From Streptomyces roseoviridis (GTDB lineage: Bacteria; Actinomycetota; Actinomycetes; Streptomycetales; Streptomycetaceae): a stretch of 64,000 nt of DNA. The stretch's first letter is position 1; every line of letters begins with the position of its first letter. The notes beneath the pieces were generated by a model. The model saw only the letters and a list, made by a program, of their open reading frames with translations. It was not told where the DNA came from and did no database searches. Positions 24,743-32,828 of this stretch are shown here, one piece after another. Location of the stretch: NCBI RefSeq assembly GCF_039535235.1, contig NZ_BAAAWU010000001.1:1302001-1366000 (forward strand). The letters are read 5' to 3'. Position numbers and translations under genes: made by a program.

Positions 24743-26446
24743 TCAGTGAGCGGTGGTGGGGATCGTCTCGACCTCCCGGCGGCGGCGGGCGGCGAGGAAG
24801 GCCACCGTTCCGGAGCAGACGGCGGCGAGCGACAGGCCGATCGGGAGCAGCGCGGAGCTGCCGGTGGACGCCAGACGGCCGCCTGCCGATCCGCTGGTGG
24901 CCTGGACACCGTTCCCGGTGCCGCCGACCGATCCGGAAGCACCCTGCGAGGTGTCCTGCGAGGGGTTCATTCCGCCGGTGGCCGGTGGGGACGTCGACGC
25001 GGACGGGGCGGGCGGGGAGACGGTCGCGGTGGTGCTCGGGGTGGCGGTGGGAGTGGCGGTCGCGGGAGCGGTGGGCTCGGTCCCCCGGCCCGGCTTCACC
25101 GTCGCCGGGTCGGTGGATCCCACGGCCCAGGCGATCGTGGCGGTGTCGCTCAGCTTCGTGCCGTCGGCGAGGGTGGCGGCGACGGTGAAGGTCGTGCGGT
25201 AGACGCCTTCCTTGGTGAAGGCCCACGCGGAGTGGGAGTGGCTGCCGGCGGTGTGTTCGAACGCGTCGGGCAGCCCGTCGCCGCTGTTGACGAGGGTGGT
25301 GCTGTCCATCGAGTTGTCGTTGATGATGGCGAGGGTGCCGGGGCCCTGGAGGGACTCGACGCGGTAGGTGATCCTGCCCTTGACCTGGGAGGCGGAGAAC
25401 CCTTCGGTGTTCCAGCCGGGCCAGACGAGTCCGGCGAGCTGAGTGGACGGGAGCCACCACACGGGGTCCCCGGGTGTGCCGAGGAAGTCGTACGCCTCGG
25501 TGATACGGCGCTTGGCCGCGGGCTTCACATGGATGACGACGTCGTCGGGCTCCAGCCACCGCGGGGCCTGGGGTGTGCCCTCCTTGATCTGGAAGGCGAG
25601 CTTTCCGGCTTCCACCGGGCGGGCGGCCAGGTCGATGTGTCCGTCGGCGATGATGTGCGCGGCCGGCGGCGCCGTCGAGGTCGGCGTCGGGGTGGACGGA
25701 GTCGGGGTGGTGGGCGTGGGGGTCGGTGTGGAGCCGTCCCCGGGCCGTACCTGCGTCGGGTCCGTGGAGCCGACGGCGACGGCGAGGGTCTCGGTGTCGC
25801 TGACCTTCGTCCCGTCGGCCAGTGTCGCGCTCACGGTGAGGGTGAGCCGGTGGACACCTTCGGCGGCGAAGCCCCACGTGGGCGCGAACCGGTCCGGCCC
25901 TTGGGGCAGGGCGAAGGAACGGTAGGCGGGGTCTTCGCTGTTGAGGTGCTGGACGGGCTCCTGGTCCGACCCCTCCATCTCTTCGGTGAAGGTGTAGAGC
26001 GCGAACCGCCCCTCCCCCTGCGAGCGGTCGAGCGTGACCTCGACCGACCGCGCCCCGGCCAGGCCCGTCCAGCCCGGCGCGAGCGCGAAGATGTCCTTCG
26101 CGTGACGGCCGTTCAGGAACCACCCGTACAGCCCGTCCCCCAGGATCGGGTTGACCGGCGAGATGATCGATTCCTTGGCCTCGGGGACCACGTGCAGCAC
26201 GACCGCGGAGGGTTCGCGCACCACGGTCGTCGCGCCGGTGCGGTCGGCGATCCGCAGGTCGAGCCGGCCGTCGGCGAGCTGGGGTACGAAGTCGATGTCG
26301 CCCTGGGCGAGTACGACGGCGGCGGCATCGGCGTGGGCGGTTCCGCCAGCCGCCGCGACGAGGCCGGCCGCGGTGGCGAGCAGCGCCGCGGCCAGGGTGC
26401 CGGCGGTCACCGCGACGGCTCGACGGCCGTGGGTCAGGACGCTCAT
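24743..26446 (-). CDS. LAxTG-type wall protein with two anchored repeats
   Basis: The protein has 567 residues from ATG 26446, with a signal peptide ending near AGGTAHADA. Repeat one (residues about 45-225) has QGDIDFVPQLADGRLDLRIA, SVEVTLDRSQGEGRFALYTF and WGFAAEGVHRLTLTVSATL. Repeat two (about 270-450) has DGHIDLAARPVEAGKLAFQI, DFLGTPGDPVWWLPSTQLAG and HSAWAFTKEGVYRTTFTV. A Pro/Thr-rich wall spacer separates and follows them. LASTG at 525-529, a hydrophobic helix and RRRRE form a full class-E-type sortase signal. It sits between ZnuA and the first operon protein and probably displays zinc-related domains in the wall. The ligand is not known. Confidence 0.86.
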   Translation of the reverse strand: MSVLTHGRRAVAVTAGTLAAALLATAAGLVAAAGGTAHADAAAVVLAQGDIDFVPQLADGRLDLRIADRTGATTVVREPSAVVLHVVPEAKESIISPVNPILGDGLYGWFLNGRHAKDIFALAPGWTGLAGARSVEVTLDRSQGEGRFALYTFTEEMEGSDQEPVQHLNSEDPAYRSFALPQGPDRFAPTWGFAAEGVHRLTLTVSATLADGTKVSDTETLAVAVGSTDPTQVRPGDGSTPTPTPTTPTPSTPTPTSTAPPAAHIIADGHIDLAARPVEAGKLAFQIKEGTPQAPRWLEPDDVVIHVKPAAKRRITEAYDFLGTPGDPVWWLPSTQLAGLVWPGWNTEGFSASQVKGRITYRVESLQGPGTLAIINDNSMDSTTLVNSGDGLPDAFEHTAGSHSHSAWAFTKEGVYRTTFTVAATLADGTKLSDTATIAWAVGSTDPATVKPGRGTEPTAPATATPTATPSTTATVSPPAPSASTSPPATGGMNPSQDTSQGASGSVGGTGNGVQATSGSAGGRLASTGSSALLPIGLSLAAVCSGTVAFLAARRRREVETIPTTAH

Positions 26447-26523
26447 GGTCCCTTTCTCCTTGCCATGGCGGTGGCCCGTCCGTGCGGCGGGGCACGGGCG
26501 GGTCACCGCGTTCGATGGGCCGG

Positions 26524-27183
26524 TCAGTTGGAGACGGTGAAGGTGTACGTGGCCGTGGCCGACTTGGCGACGCCGCCCACGGTGCCGGTCACCGTGAAGT
26601 TCACCTTGTAGGTGCCGGGCTCCTCGAAGGCCCAGTTGGCGTGGTCGTGCCCGCCGACGGCGAACGTCTTGTTCTTGTACGAGGTGGTGGTACCGCTGTC
26701 CCAGTAGCGGTCCACGGTCGAACCATTGACCTTGTAGACGCTGAAGTCGTCCGTGGCGGCGCCGTTGCGGGTCACGGTGCCGAGCTTGTACTGCACGGTG
26801 TTGTTGGCGAACACACCGGTGGCCAGGTGCTCGGTGGAGATACCGGGCCACAGGATGTTCTTGGCGGTCGCCGTGGCCTCGTCTTGGGGCAGGACCCAGA
26901 CCTGGGCTCCGGTGCCGAGGAAGCCGTACTGCGTGCCGGACGGGCGCGCGACCTTGGCCGCGGCCGGTACGGAGAGGACCGCGTCGGCCGGGGCGTACTC
27001 GGCGGCGTTGGTCTCGTCGTGCACGTGGAGCGTGAAGACAGCGCCGTCCCACTCCGCGTCGAGGACGTCGACGTGGCCGGTGGAGAGCGTCGTCGCGGCG
27101 AAGGCGGAGCTGTTGAGCCCGGCCACGGCGAGCGCGGCGGCGGCCACGCCGGTGACGGTCATCAGGCGCTTACGGGTGTGCAA
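26524..27183 (-). CDS. Secreted single anchored-repeat protein, first gene of the znu-type operon
   Basis: The protein has 219 residues. The TTG start at 27183 has GGGGGG upstream; ATG 27159 is an alternative. The signal peptide ends near NSSAFAAT. One repeat fills the rest: STGHVDVLDAEWDGAVFTLH, YGFLGTGAQVWVLPQDEATA, HDHANWAFEEPGTYKVNFTV. No wall-sorting signal follows, so it is a free or loosely bound extracellular module. HDH is a plausible metal ligand cluster repeated in the related proteins. As the first gene after the Zur box it should be the most abundant product. Confidence 0.85.
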   Translation of the reverse strand: MHTRKRLMTVTGVAAAALAVAGLNSSAFAATTLSTGHVDVLDAEWDGAVFTLHVHDETNAAEYAPADAVLSVPAAAKVARPSGTQYGFLGTGAQVWVLPQDEATATAKNILWPGISTEHLATGVFANNTVQYKLGTVTRNGAATDDFSVYKVNGSTVDRYWDSGTTTSYKNKTFAVGGHDHANWAFEEPGTYKVNFTVTGTVGGVAKSATATYTFTVSN

Positions 27184-27230
27184 GGTAACCCCCCATGGGT
27201 CATGTCCATGTCTGTCATGGAACACCGAGA

Positions 27231-27250
27231 CGATAATCATTTTCGTTAAC
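27231..27250. promoter_or_regulatory. Zur box upstream of the anchored-repeat zinc operon
   Basis: GATAATCATTTTCGTTA at 27232-27248 is an AT-rich dyad with the GATAATC/ATTTTCGTTA pattern typical of Fur-family boxes. It lies about 50 bases before the first gene of the six-gene minus-strand operon and on the other side points to the regulator gene. Confidence 0.8.
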
Positions 27251-27304
27251 CCATCGCAACCCCCCTTCTCACCCCACGACACCGCGACCCCAGTTAGTTG
27301 CACC

Positions 27305-27323
27305 TGGATTTCATTTTCATCTA
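27305..27323. promoter_or_regulatory. Second Fur/Zur-type box upstream of the regulator
   Basis: TGGATTTCATTTTCATCTA at 27305-27323 holds the ATTTTCAT core and partial dyad GATTTCA/TTTTCATC. Placed 39 bases before the Zur-like gene, it could mediate autoregulation. It is weaker than the other boxes. Confidence 0.55.
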
Positions 27324-27361
27324 TGCTGTCGGCTCCCCAGCTCACGAGGAGACAAGAGGAG

Positions 27362-27820
27362 ATGGCTGGCGTGAGTCCGGCTGACTCCGGGCCGCGGACG
27401 CAACCTCAGCCCGGCGCGTGGAGACGTACGACCCGTCAGCGCGAAGCCGTGCACACCGCATTGATGCACTCACCTGACTTCGTCTCCGCCAAGGCGCTGC
27501 ACGCGTCACTGGCCGCGACGGGGATGCCTACTGGCCTGACCACGGTGTATCGCGCGCTCCAGGCCCTCGAACGCGCCGGCCAGGTCGACACCGTCCGCGA
27601 CGAGGCGGGAGAACGCCTGTACCGGATCCGCCCCGCAGGCGTACACCGCCACTACCTCATGTGCCGCGACTGCGGCCGCAGCCACCCGATCGACACAGAA
27701 GTCGTCGAACGCTGGGTCGCCGACGTAGCGGCGGCATCCGGCTTCAGCGACATCCACCACACCCTCGAGCTCACGGGCGACTGCGCAGACTGCCGACGTC
27801 CCTCAGCAACGGCCTGCTGA
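27362..27820 (+). CDS. Fur-family regulator, Zur-like
   Basis: The protein has 152 residues from ATG 27362 (GTG 27371 has an equally good GAGGAG site). A winged helix with GLTTVYRALQALERAGQVDT precedes the dimerisation domain. Metal motifs are HRHYLMCRDCGRSHPID and TGDCADC, i.e. two CxxC pairs forming the structural zinc site, plus HH in SDIHHTLEL. Compared with Streptomyces Zur, the HHHH loop is reduced to HRH. Divergent from the anchored-repeat zinc operon and near several Zur boxes, it is the likely local zinc sensor; whether it or a distant Zur controls the ribosomal genes is open. Confidence 0.87.
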   Translation: MAGVSPADSGPRTQPQPGAWRRTTRQREAVHTALMHSPDFVSAKALHASLAATGMPTGLTTVYRALQALERAGQVDTVRDEAGERLYRIRPAGVHRHYLMCRDCGRSHPIDTEVVERWVADVAAASGFSDIHHTLELTGDCADCRRPSATAC

Positions 27821-27873
27821 CGGGAACGGCAGCGCATAGCGTGCAGCGCTCAAGGCACCATGCAGCTCGGACG

Positions 27874-28116
27874 TCAACTTCCGGCTGCCTGCGAGCCGGC
27901 CCGGCTGCTGAAGTCGCCGGTGACGGACCTCGGGATCGACGTGCCCGGCACTCCGGCGTCAGGTGGCCGTCCCGGCGCCAGGTCAGGAACAGACGGCGGG
28001 GAGCCGTCGGCCACTCGCACGGTGAGGGTCGTGGTCAGGCCGGCCCCAGGGATCCTCCCCGTCATCGCGCCATCCATCGCCTCCAGGAAGCCTCGGGCCA
28101 CTTCCAAGACCAGGCC
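27874..28116 (-). pseudogene. Remnant of a sensor histidine kinase C-terminus
   Basis: On the minus strand the peptide GLVLEVARGFLEAMDGAMTG then PGAGLTTTLTV matches the G2-box end of kinases (GLGLAVARGFxEAMGG...PGGGLTMTLTLP) but with lost Gly residues and no upstream kinase domain. It ends at a stop at 27874. It lies in the 675-base stretch between the regulator and the PPOX gene, where nothing else is convincing. Confidence 0.45.
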
Positions 28117-28495
28117 GACGCTTCGCCGCCGGCGCGTCTTCGTAGCGTTGGAGGGCACCGGAGACGCGGGGCTTGACCTCGTGGGGGGCGCCCGGGTCAC
28201 ATCGACGATGTTGGTCGGTCAGCCTGCGGAGTCGGCTGACGCCCGGGCAATGCAGCGGTCTGCGCGGACTCCTCGCAAGGATTCCGATGTACAGCCATAC
28301 GGGGAGCGCGGCATCGATCACGTCAAGAGCCCTTCGGAAGCGACGCCTGACCTGGCCGCCCCTCGTGTGAAGCGACGGCCGGGGCCCGGCGCAGGTCCGG
28401 TTCGCCCTCGCGTTACGGTCGAGGCCCACGTCACGCACCGCACCACCAGGCCGGAGGGTGCTGTGCCGAGCCGTTCGCAACGAGGAGACCGACCG

Positions 28496-28915
28496 TTGGA
28501 CACCGCCACCCCGCACACCGACGGAGACGACACGTTCTGGCAGGAGCGCAGGACCTGCTTCCTGACCACGCTCCGGCCAGACGGCACCCCGCATACCACT
28601 CCTGTCGGCGTCACCTACGACCCCGAGACTCGGATCGCCCGCGTCATCACCGACGGCGGCAACAAGAAGGTCCGCAACATCCGCGCTGCCCTGGCCGCCG
28701 GCACCGAAGCACGCGTCGCTGTGAGTCAGGCCGAAGGCCGACGCTGGTCCACCCTCGAAGGAACTGCCGTCATCAAGGATGACCCAGCGTCCGTCGCCGA
28801 CGCCGAGCGCCGGTACACCGAGCGGTACAAGACCCCACGCGTGAACCCCCACCGGGTCGTCATCGAGATCACCGTCACCCGCGTCCTTGGCCCAACCAAG
28901 CCCTCTGGCTGGTGA
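28496..28915 (+). CDS. PPOX-class F420-dependent oxidoreductase
   Basis: The protein has 139 residues from TTG 28496, with GAGGAG at 28483-28488. The split-barrel flavin fold is seen in FWQERRTCFLTTLRPDGTPH, VGVTYDPETRIARVI, VRNIRAALAAGTEARVAVSQ and RRWSTLEGTAVIKDDP. This family binds F420, FMN or heme and reduces small substrates. Its 3' end overlaps the converging nuclease gene by 41 bases, unusually deep for this genome. Starting at an earlier in-frame codon would add an unrelated Arg/Pro-rich leader. Confidence 0.82.
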   Translation: MDTATPHTDGDDTFWQERRTCFLTTLRPDGTPHTTPVGVTYDPETRIARVITDGGNKKVRNIRAALAAGTEARVAVSQAEGRRWSTLEGTAVIKDDPASVADAERRYTERYKTPRVNPHRVVIEITVTRVLGPTKPSGW

Positions 28916-29906
28916 AACTGCCCGGGATCGGTGCGGGGCGGAATGTAGCGGAATATAGGAGAGGATCCCCGGTTTCCGCCTCGTACGACTCGCGGAACAG
29001 CTCCAGCGCCCGTTCGACGTCCTTCTCCGAGCGCAGCTGGACCTCCAGGTGCCCCGTGCCGTGGTGCCCCAGCCCTGTCACGTCCCGGGTGAAGCCAGGC
29101 ACGAGCTCGACTGCCGTCGGCGCAGCCTTGAGGTAGACGAGGAGCTTGTCCTGCCGGCCGGTGACACAGGCGAAGTTCCGCAGCCGCTGGTAGGCGTCGT
29201 ACTGCTTGCGCGCCACCTTCGTCACGTCCTCCCCCAACCCTCGCAGCACCTCGTCGACGACCGTCGCGAGCTCCGTCATGGTGCCGGCCTTACGACGGGG
29301 CGCCTGCCCCTGCCCGCCCCGCGCAGTGTCCCGTCGGCCGGCCGGCCTGCCGGGGGCGGCGACCGAGGCGACCGTCTCCAGTGCGATGTGATGATCGCCG
29401 AACAGCCGGTACCGCACCAGGTCGATCGACCGGCGATGCTCGCGCACCGCGTGCAGGTCGTATCGCGTGAAGTCGCCGGCGATACAGATCAGCCGCGGCC
29501 CGCTCCACAGCACCGCCGAGGCCACGGTCGCACCGAGGCGCTCGCGGACCAGGGCATGGAATTCGTCCCGGTGGTCCATCAGCCACAGCATGTAGTACAG
29601 GCCCTGTGACAGGACACCGGGGTCGGTCGCCCTCTTGTACTCGACGATCACCGGCGAGCCGTTCTCGTCCAGCCCAAGCGAGTCGATACGTCCGCCGTGG
29701 ACGGCGCCGGTGCTGTATTCGGACGCCACGAACCGGACGCCGAGCAGCGCCTCCATGTTCGCCTCGACAAGGCCCTGTACGTCCGCTTCGGCCGCAGCAA
29801 GCCGGGCCGTAAGCTCGTTCACGCCCCCGTGCACCGTCTGGAACAACCGCAGTTCCGACACCTCCCCCTCTTCGTAGACCCCTCCAACGCTCAGCGCCGC
29901 AGGCAT
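28875..29906 (-). CDS. NucS-like nuclease fold protein with DUF5655-type C-terminus
   Basis: The protein has 343 residues from ATG 29906 (AGGA 4 bases upstream on the minus strand); GTG near 29858 is an alternative. The N-terminal domain carries a PD-(D/E)xK-like nuclease pattern: GGRIDSLGLDENGSPVIVEYK, with Asp and the EYK triad, preceded by LVEANMEALLGVRFVASEYS. The C-terminal 130 residues resemble DUF5655 (TKVARKQYDAYQRLRNFACV, LLVYLKAAP, GTGHLEVQLRSEKDVERALE). Such proteins are widespread and often found near defence or mobility genes. The DNA-cleavage role is inferred from fold. It overlaps the PPOX gene tail. Confidence 0.75.
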   Translation of the reverse strand: MPAALSVGGVYEEGEVSELRLFQTVHGGVNELTARLAAAEADVQGLVEANMEALLGVRFVASEYSTGAVHGGRIDSLGLDENGSPVIVEYKRATDPGVLSQGLYYMLWLMDHRDEFHALVRERLGATVASAVLWSGPRLICIAGDFTRYDLHAVREHRRSIDLVRYRLFGDHHIALETVASVAAPGRPAGRRDTARGGQGQAPRRKAGTMTELATVVDEVLRGLGEDVTKVARKQYDAYQRLRNFACVTGRQDKLLVYLKAAPTAVELVPGFTRDVTGLGHHGTGHLEVQLRSEKDVERALELFRESYEAETGDPLLYSATFRPAPIPGSFTSQRAWLGQGRG

Positions 29907-29939
29907 ATTTCCTCGCCAGGGTGCAACAACAGAGCACAC

Positions 29940-30289
29940 TTGATCAGCGATGGCGGTGAGCGCACTGGGAGAGGTCGCGATCTGGTCGCGCGTGCAGCAG
30001 AAAGCCGCCCCTCCAACCGGAATGTCGTACCGGTCAAGAGGGGGCTCTTTGCAGCTGGTAGACCGTCAGCTCACGCGTAGGGCGTGCGCCACGTGCGTCC
30101 GATATGCGTCAAGATATCGCACCTAACACACGTAACGCCCATGATGCACACTCGGAAAACAGCAGGTCAGCAGCCTGTCGGCAGGCTTAAGGATCGCGAC
30201 GCGCTCGACTTGATGGGCATCGGGAAAACGCGGACCAGCTGCTAATCAGCTTCGCCGTGGAGGTATGGGAGCCTACGCCTGCAGCCTCG
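29940..30289. other. Intergenic stretch without a supported gene
   Basis: About 350 bases with visibly lower GC than the neighbours. A plus-strand open frame from 29697 passes through but is a shadow of the nuclease gene. I see no RNA gene, repeat or terminator with confidence. Confidence 0.5.
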
Positions 30290-31303
30290 TCAGTGGAGCG
30301 CGGGGATAATCTCGAAGCCGTAGGCGTCGATGGTGGCCTCGCGGTTGTCGTGCATGTTGTAGACGGCGAACTGGTCGACGCCGAGGTCACGGAGCGTACG
30401 GAGCTTGGCGATGTGGGCTTCGGCCGGGCCGAGGAGGCAGAAGCGGTCGACGATCTCGTCGGGGACGAAGTCGGTGGAGGGGTTCCCGGCGCGGCCGTGG
30501 TGGGAGTAGTCGTAGCCCTGGCGGTTCTTGATGTACGCGGTGAGCTCGTCGGGCACCATGTCGGAGTGCTCGCCGTACCGGGCGACCAGATCGGCGACGT
30601 GGTTTCCGACCATGCCGCCGAACCACCGGCACTGGTCGCGCGCGTGGGCCAGGGCGTCGGGCGAGTCGTCCGCCGTCACGTACGCCGGGGCGGCGACGCA
30701 GATGGTCACGGATGACGGGTCGCGGCCGGCGTCGGTGGCGGCCTGGCGGACGGCCTTGACCATCCACTCGGTGAGGAAGGGGTCGGCGAGCTGGAGAATA
30801 AAGCCGTCCGCCTTCTGTCCCGCCAGCGCGAGCGCCTTCGGCCCGTACGCCGCCATCCACACCGGCAGCTTGCCGTTCTTCACCCACGGGATGCGGATCG
30901 GGTTGCCGTCGACGCTCGCCTCCCGCCCCTCGGCGAGGTCCCGGATGACGTCGATGGCCTCGCCGAGCCGGGCGAGCGTGTTGGGCTTGCGGCCGGCGAC
31001 CCGCATCGCGGAGTCGCCGCGGCCGATGCCGCACACGGTCCGGTTGCCGAACATGTCGTTGAGGGTCGCGAAGGTGGAGGCGGTCACCTCCCACGTCCGC
31101 GTCCCCGGGTTCGTCACCATCGGACCCACGTGGAGCTTGGTGGTGTGCTCAAGGATCTGGCTGTAGATGACGAAGGGTTCCTGCCACAGCACGGTGGAGT
31201 CGAAGGTCCAGCCGTAGCGGAAGCCGTTGCGCTCCGCCCGGCGCATCAGGCCGACGACCTGCGAGGCGGGCGGGTCGGTCTGCAGGACGAGTCCGAAGTC
31301 CAC
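30290..31303 (-). CDS. F420-type LLM-class flavin oxidoreductase of a pyrimidine-catabolic operon
   Basis: The protein has 337 residues from GTG 31303 with GGAGG upstream. The luciferase-like (LLM) TIM barrel shows MDFGLVLQTDPPASQVVGLM, YSQILEHTTKLHVGPMVTNP, CGIGRGDSAMRVAGRKPNTL and WMAAYGPKALALAGQKADGF. This matches the TIGR03842-like group, which commonly sits beside dihydropyrimidinase. It probably oxidises or reduces a ring intermediate with F420. It is the last gene of the operon, 51 bases after the dihydropyrimidinase. The exact substrate is not proven. Confidence 0.85.
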   Translation of the reverse strand: MDFGLVLQTDPPASQVVGLMRRAERNGFRYGWTFDSTVLWQEPFVIYSQILEHTTKLHVGPMVTNPGTRTWEVTASTFATLNDMFGNRTVCGIGRGDSAMRVAGRKPNTLARLGEAIDVIRDLAEGREASVDGNPIRIPWVKNGKLPVWMAAYGPKALALAGQKADGFILQLADPFLTEWMVKAVRQAATDAGRDPSSVTICVAAPAYVTADDSPDALAHARDQCRWFGGMVGNHVADLVARYGEHSDMVPDELTAYIKNRQGYDYSHHGRAGNPSTDFVPDEIVDRFCLLGPAEAHIAKLRTLRDLGVDQFAVYNMHDNREATIDAYGFEIIPALH

Positions 31304-31354
31304 GCGGGACCTCCAAGTTCAAGTCGGTGCGGTGAAGTGAGTCCCCGCGCTGGG

Positions 31355-32746
31355 TCAGCCCAGGTACTGACAGGTCGAGCGCGGAACGAAGGTGCCGTGG
31401 CCCACGCGTCCCACGTACTTCCGCTGGTCGAGCACGAGTTCGCCGCGCGAGAGGACGGTCTCGACCTGGCCGGTGACCGTCTTCCCCTCGTACGCCGAGT
31501 AGTCGACGTTCATGTGGTGGGTCTCCGCCGACAGCACCTGCGTCGCGTGCGGGTCGTAGATGACGACGTCCGCGTCCGCGCCCGGCGCGATCGTCCCCTT
31601 CTGCGGATAGAGACCGAACATCCGGGCCGGGGTCGCGCAGGCGATCTCGATCCAGCGGCGGCGCGTGATGTGCCCCTCCACCACCGCTTGGTGCAGCAGA
31701 TCCATGCGGTTCTCCACCCCCGGTAGACCGTTCGGGATCTTCGAGAAGTCGCCGCGGCCCAGTTCCTTCTGCCCCACGAAGCAGAACGGGCAGTGGTCCG
31801 TCGACACCACCTGGAGGTCGTTCGTCCGCAGGCCCCGCCACAGCGCCGCCTGGTGCTCCTTCGGCCGCAGCGGCGTCGAGCAGACGTACTTGGCGCCCTC
31901 GAAGTCCGGCTCCGCGAGGTTGTCGGTGGAGAGGAACAGGTACTGGGGGCAGGTCTCGCCGAAGACCGGCAGGCCCATGTCCCGCGCCGCCGCCAGCTCG
32001 GCCACGGCCTCCTGCGCGGAGACGTGGACGACATAGAGCGGGGAGCCGGCGACCCGGGCCAGCTGGATCGCCCGGTGTGTCGCCTCCGCCTCAAGCAGGG
32101 CCTTGCGGACCTCCCCGTGATAGCGGGGGTCGGTCTCGCCCCTCGCCAGCGCCTGTTCCACCAGGACGTCGATCGCGATGCCGTTCTCCGCGTGCATCAT
32201 GATCAGCCCGCCGGTTTCGCCGGCCACCTGCATAGCCCGCAGGATCTGCCCGTCATCCGAAAAGAAGACCCCCGGATACGCCATAAACAATTTGAACGAG
32301 GAAATCCCATGCTCGATGAGTTTCGGCATCTCCTTGAGCGTCGACTCGTTCACGTCCGACATAATCATGTGGAACGCGTAGTCGATCGCGCAGTTTCCGT
32401 CCGCCTTCTCCATCCAGGCGTTCAGGCCGGCCTGCAGCGAATGGCCCTTCGCCTGCACCGCGAAATCGACGATCGTCGTCGTCCCGCCCCACGCCGCCGC
32501 CCGCGTGCCCGTCTCGAACGTGTCCGACGCGAACGTGCCGCCGAACGGCAGCTCCATATGCGTGTGCGCATCCACCCCGCCCGGGATCACATACTTCTGC
32601 GACGCGTCGATCACCCGGTCCGCCGTCCACTCCTGCGTCCCCGGCGCCGCCAACGCCACCACCCGGCCGTGCTCGATCAACACATCCGCGTGCACCTCGT
32701 CCGCGGCCGTGATCACAAGACCGCCGGTAATAAGAGTCCGAGTCAT
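31355..32746 (-). CDS. hydA: Dihydropyrimidinase / hydantoinase
   Basis: The protein has 463 residues. The amidohydrolase metal site is clear: DAHTHM (His61, His63), carboxylated Lys152 in SSFKLF, further His in YVVHVS and STDHCPF. It hydrolyses dihydrouracil to carbamoyl-beta-alanine (or hydantoins). Upstream lies a truncated copy of its own N-terminus (32829-33368). Codons around 32270-32390 are locally less GC-rich (aaa, att, aat) than the truncated copy, hinting at a recent origin for this copy or gene conversion. It works with the nitrilase-type ureidopropionase and aminotransferase of the operon. Confidence 0.92.
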   Translation of the reverse strand: MTRTLITGGLVITAADEVHADVLIEHGRVVALAAPGTQEWTADRVIDASQKYVIPGGVDAHTHMELPFGGTFASDTFETGTRAAAWGGTTTIVDFAVQAKGHSLQAGLNAWMEKADGNCAIDYAFHMIMSDVNESTLKEMPKLIEHGISSFKLFMAYPGVFFSDDGQILRAMQVAGETGGLIMMHAENGIAIDVLVEQALARGETDPRYHGEVRKALLEAEATHRAIQLARVAGSPLYVVHVSAQEAVAELAAARDMGLPVFGETCPQYLFLSTDNLAEPDFEGAKYVCSTPLRPKEHQAALWRGLRTNDLQVVSTDHCPFCFVGQKELGRGDFSKIPNGLPGVENRMDLLHQAVVEGHITRRRWIEIACATPARMFGLYPQKGTIAPGADADVVIYDPHATQVLSAETHHMNVDYSAYEGKTVTGQVETVLSRGELVLDQRKYVGRVGHGTFVPRSTCQYLG

Positions 32747-32828
32747 GCCCCCGCCATCCCTTCACGCCGACCGCCGAACAGGCCACCACCGGCACGGGCC
32801 GAGGCCACGCCCCGGCCCGCCAACCCCG

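Noticed and set aside
21496..24942. A single 1148-codon minus-strand ORF
   Set aside because: It only fuses the wall protein frame with an Arg/Pro-rich shadow of ZnuA; the signal peptide and overlap at 23124 define the real start.
29697..30080. Plus-strand ORF across the gap before the LLM gene
   Set aside because: Mostly antisense to the nuclease gene; its unique part has no coding bias.
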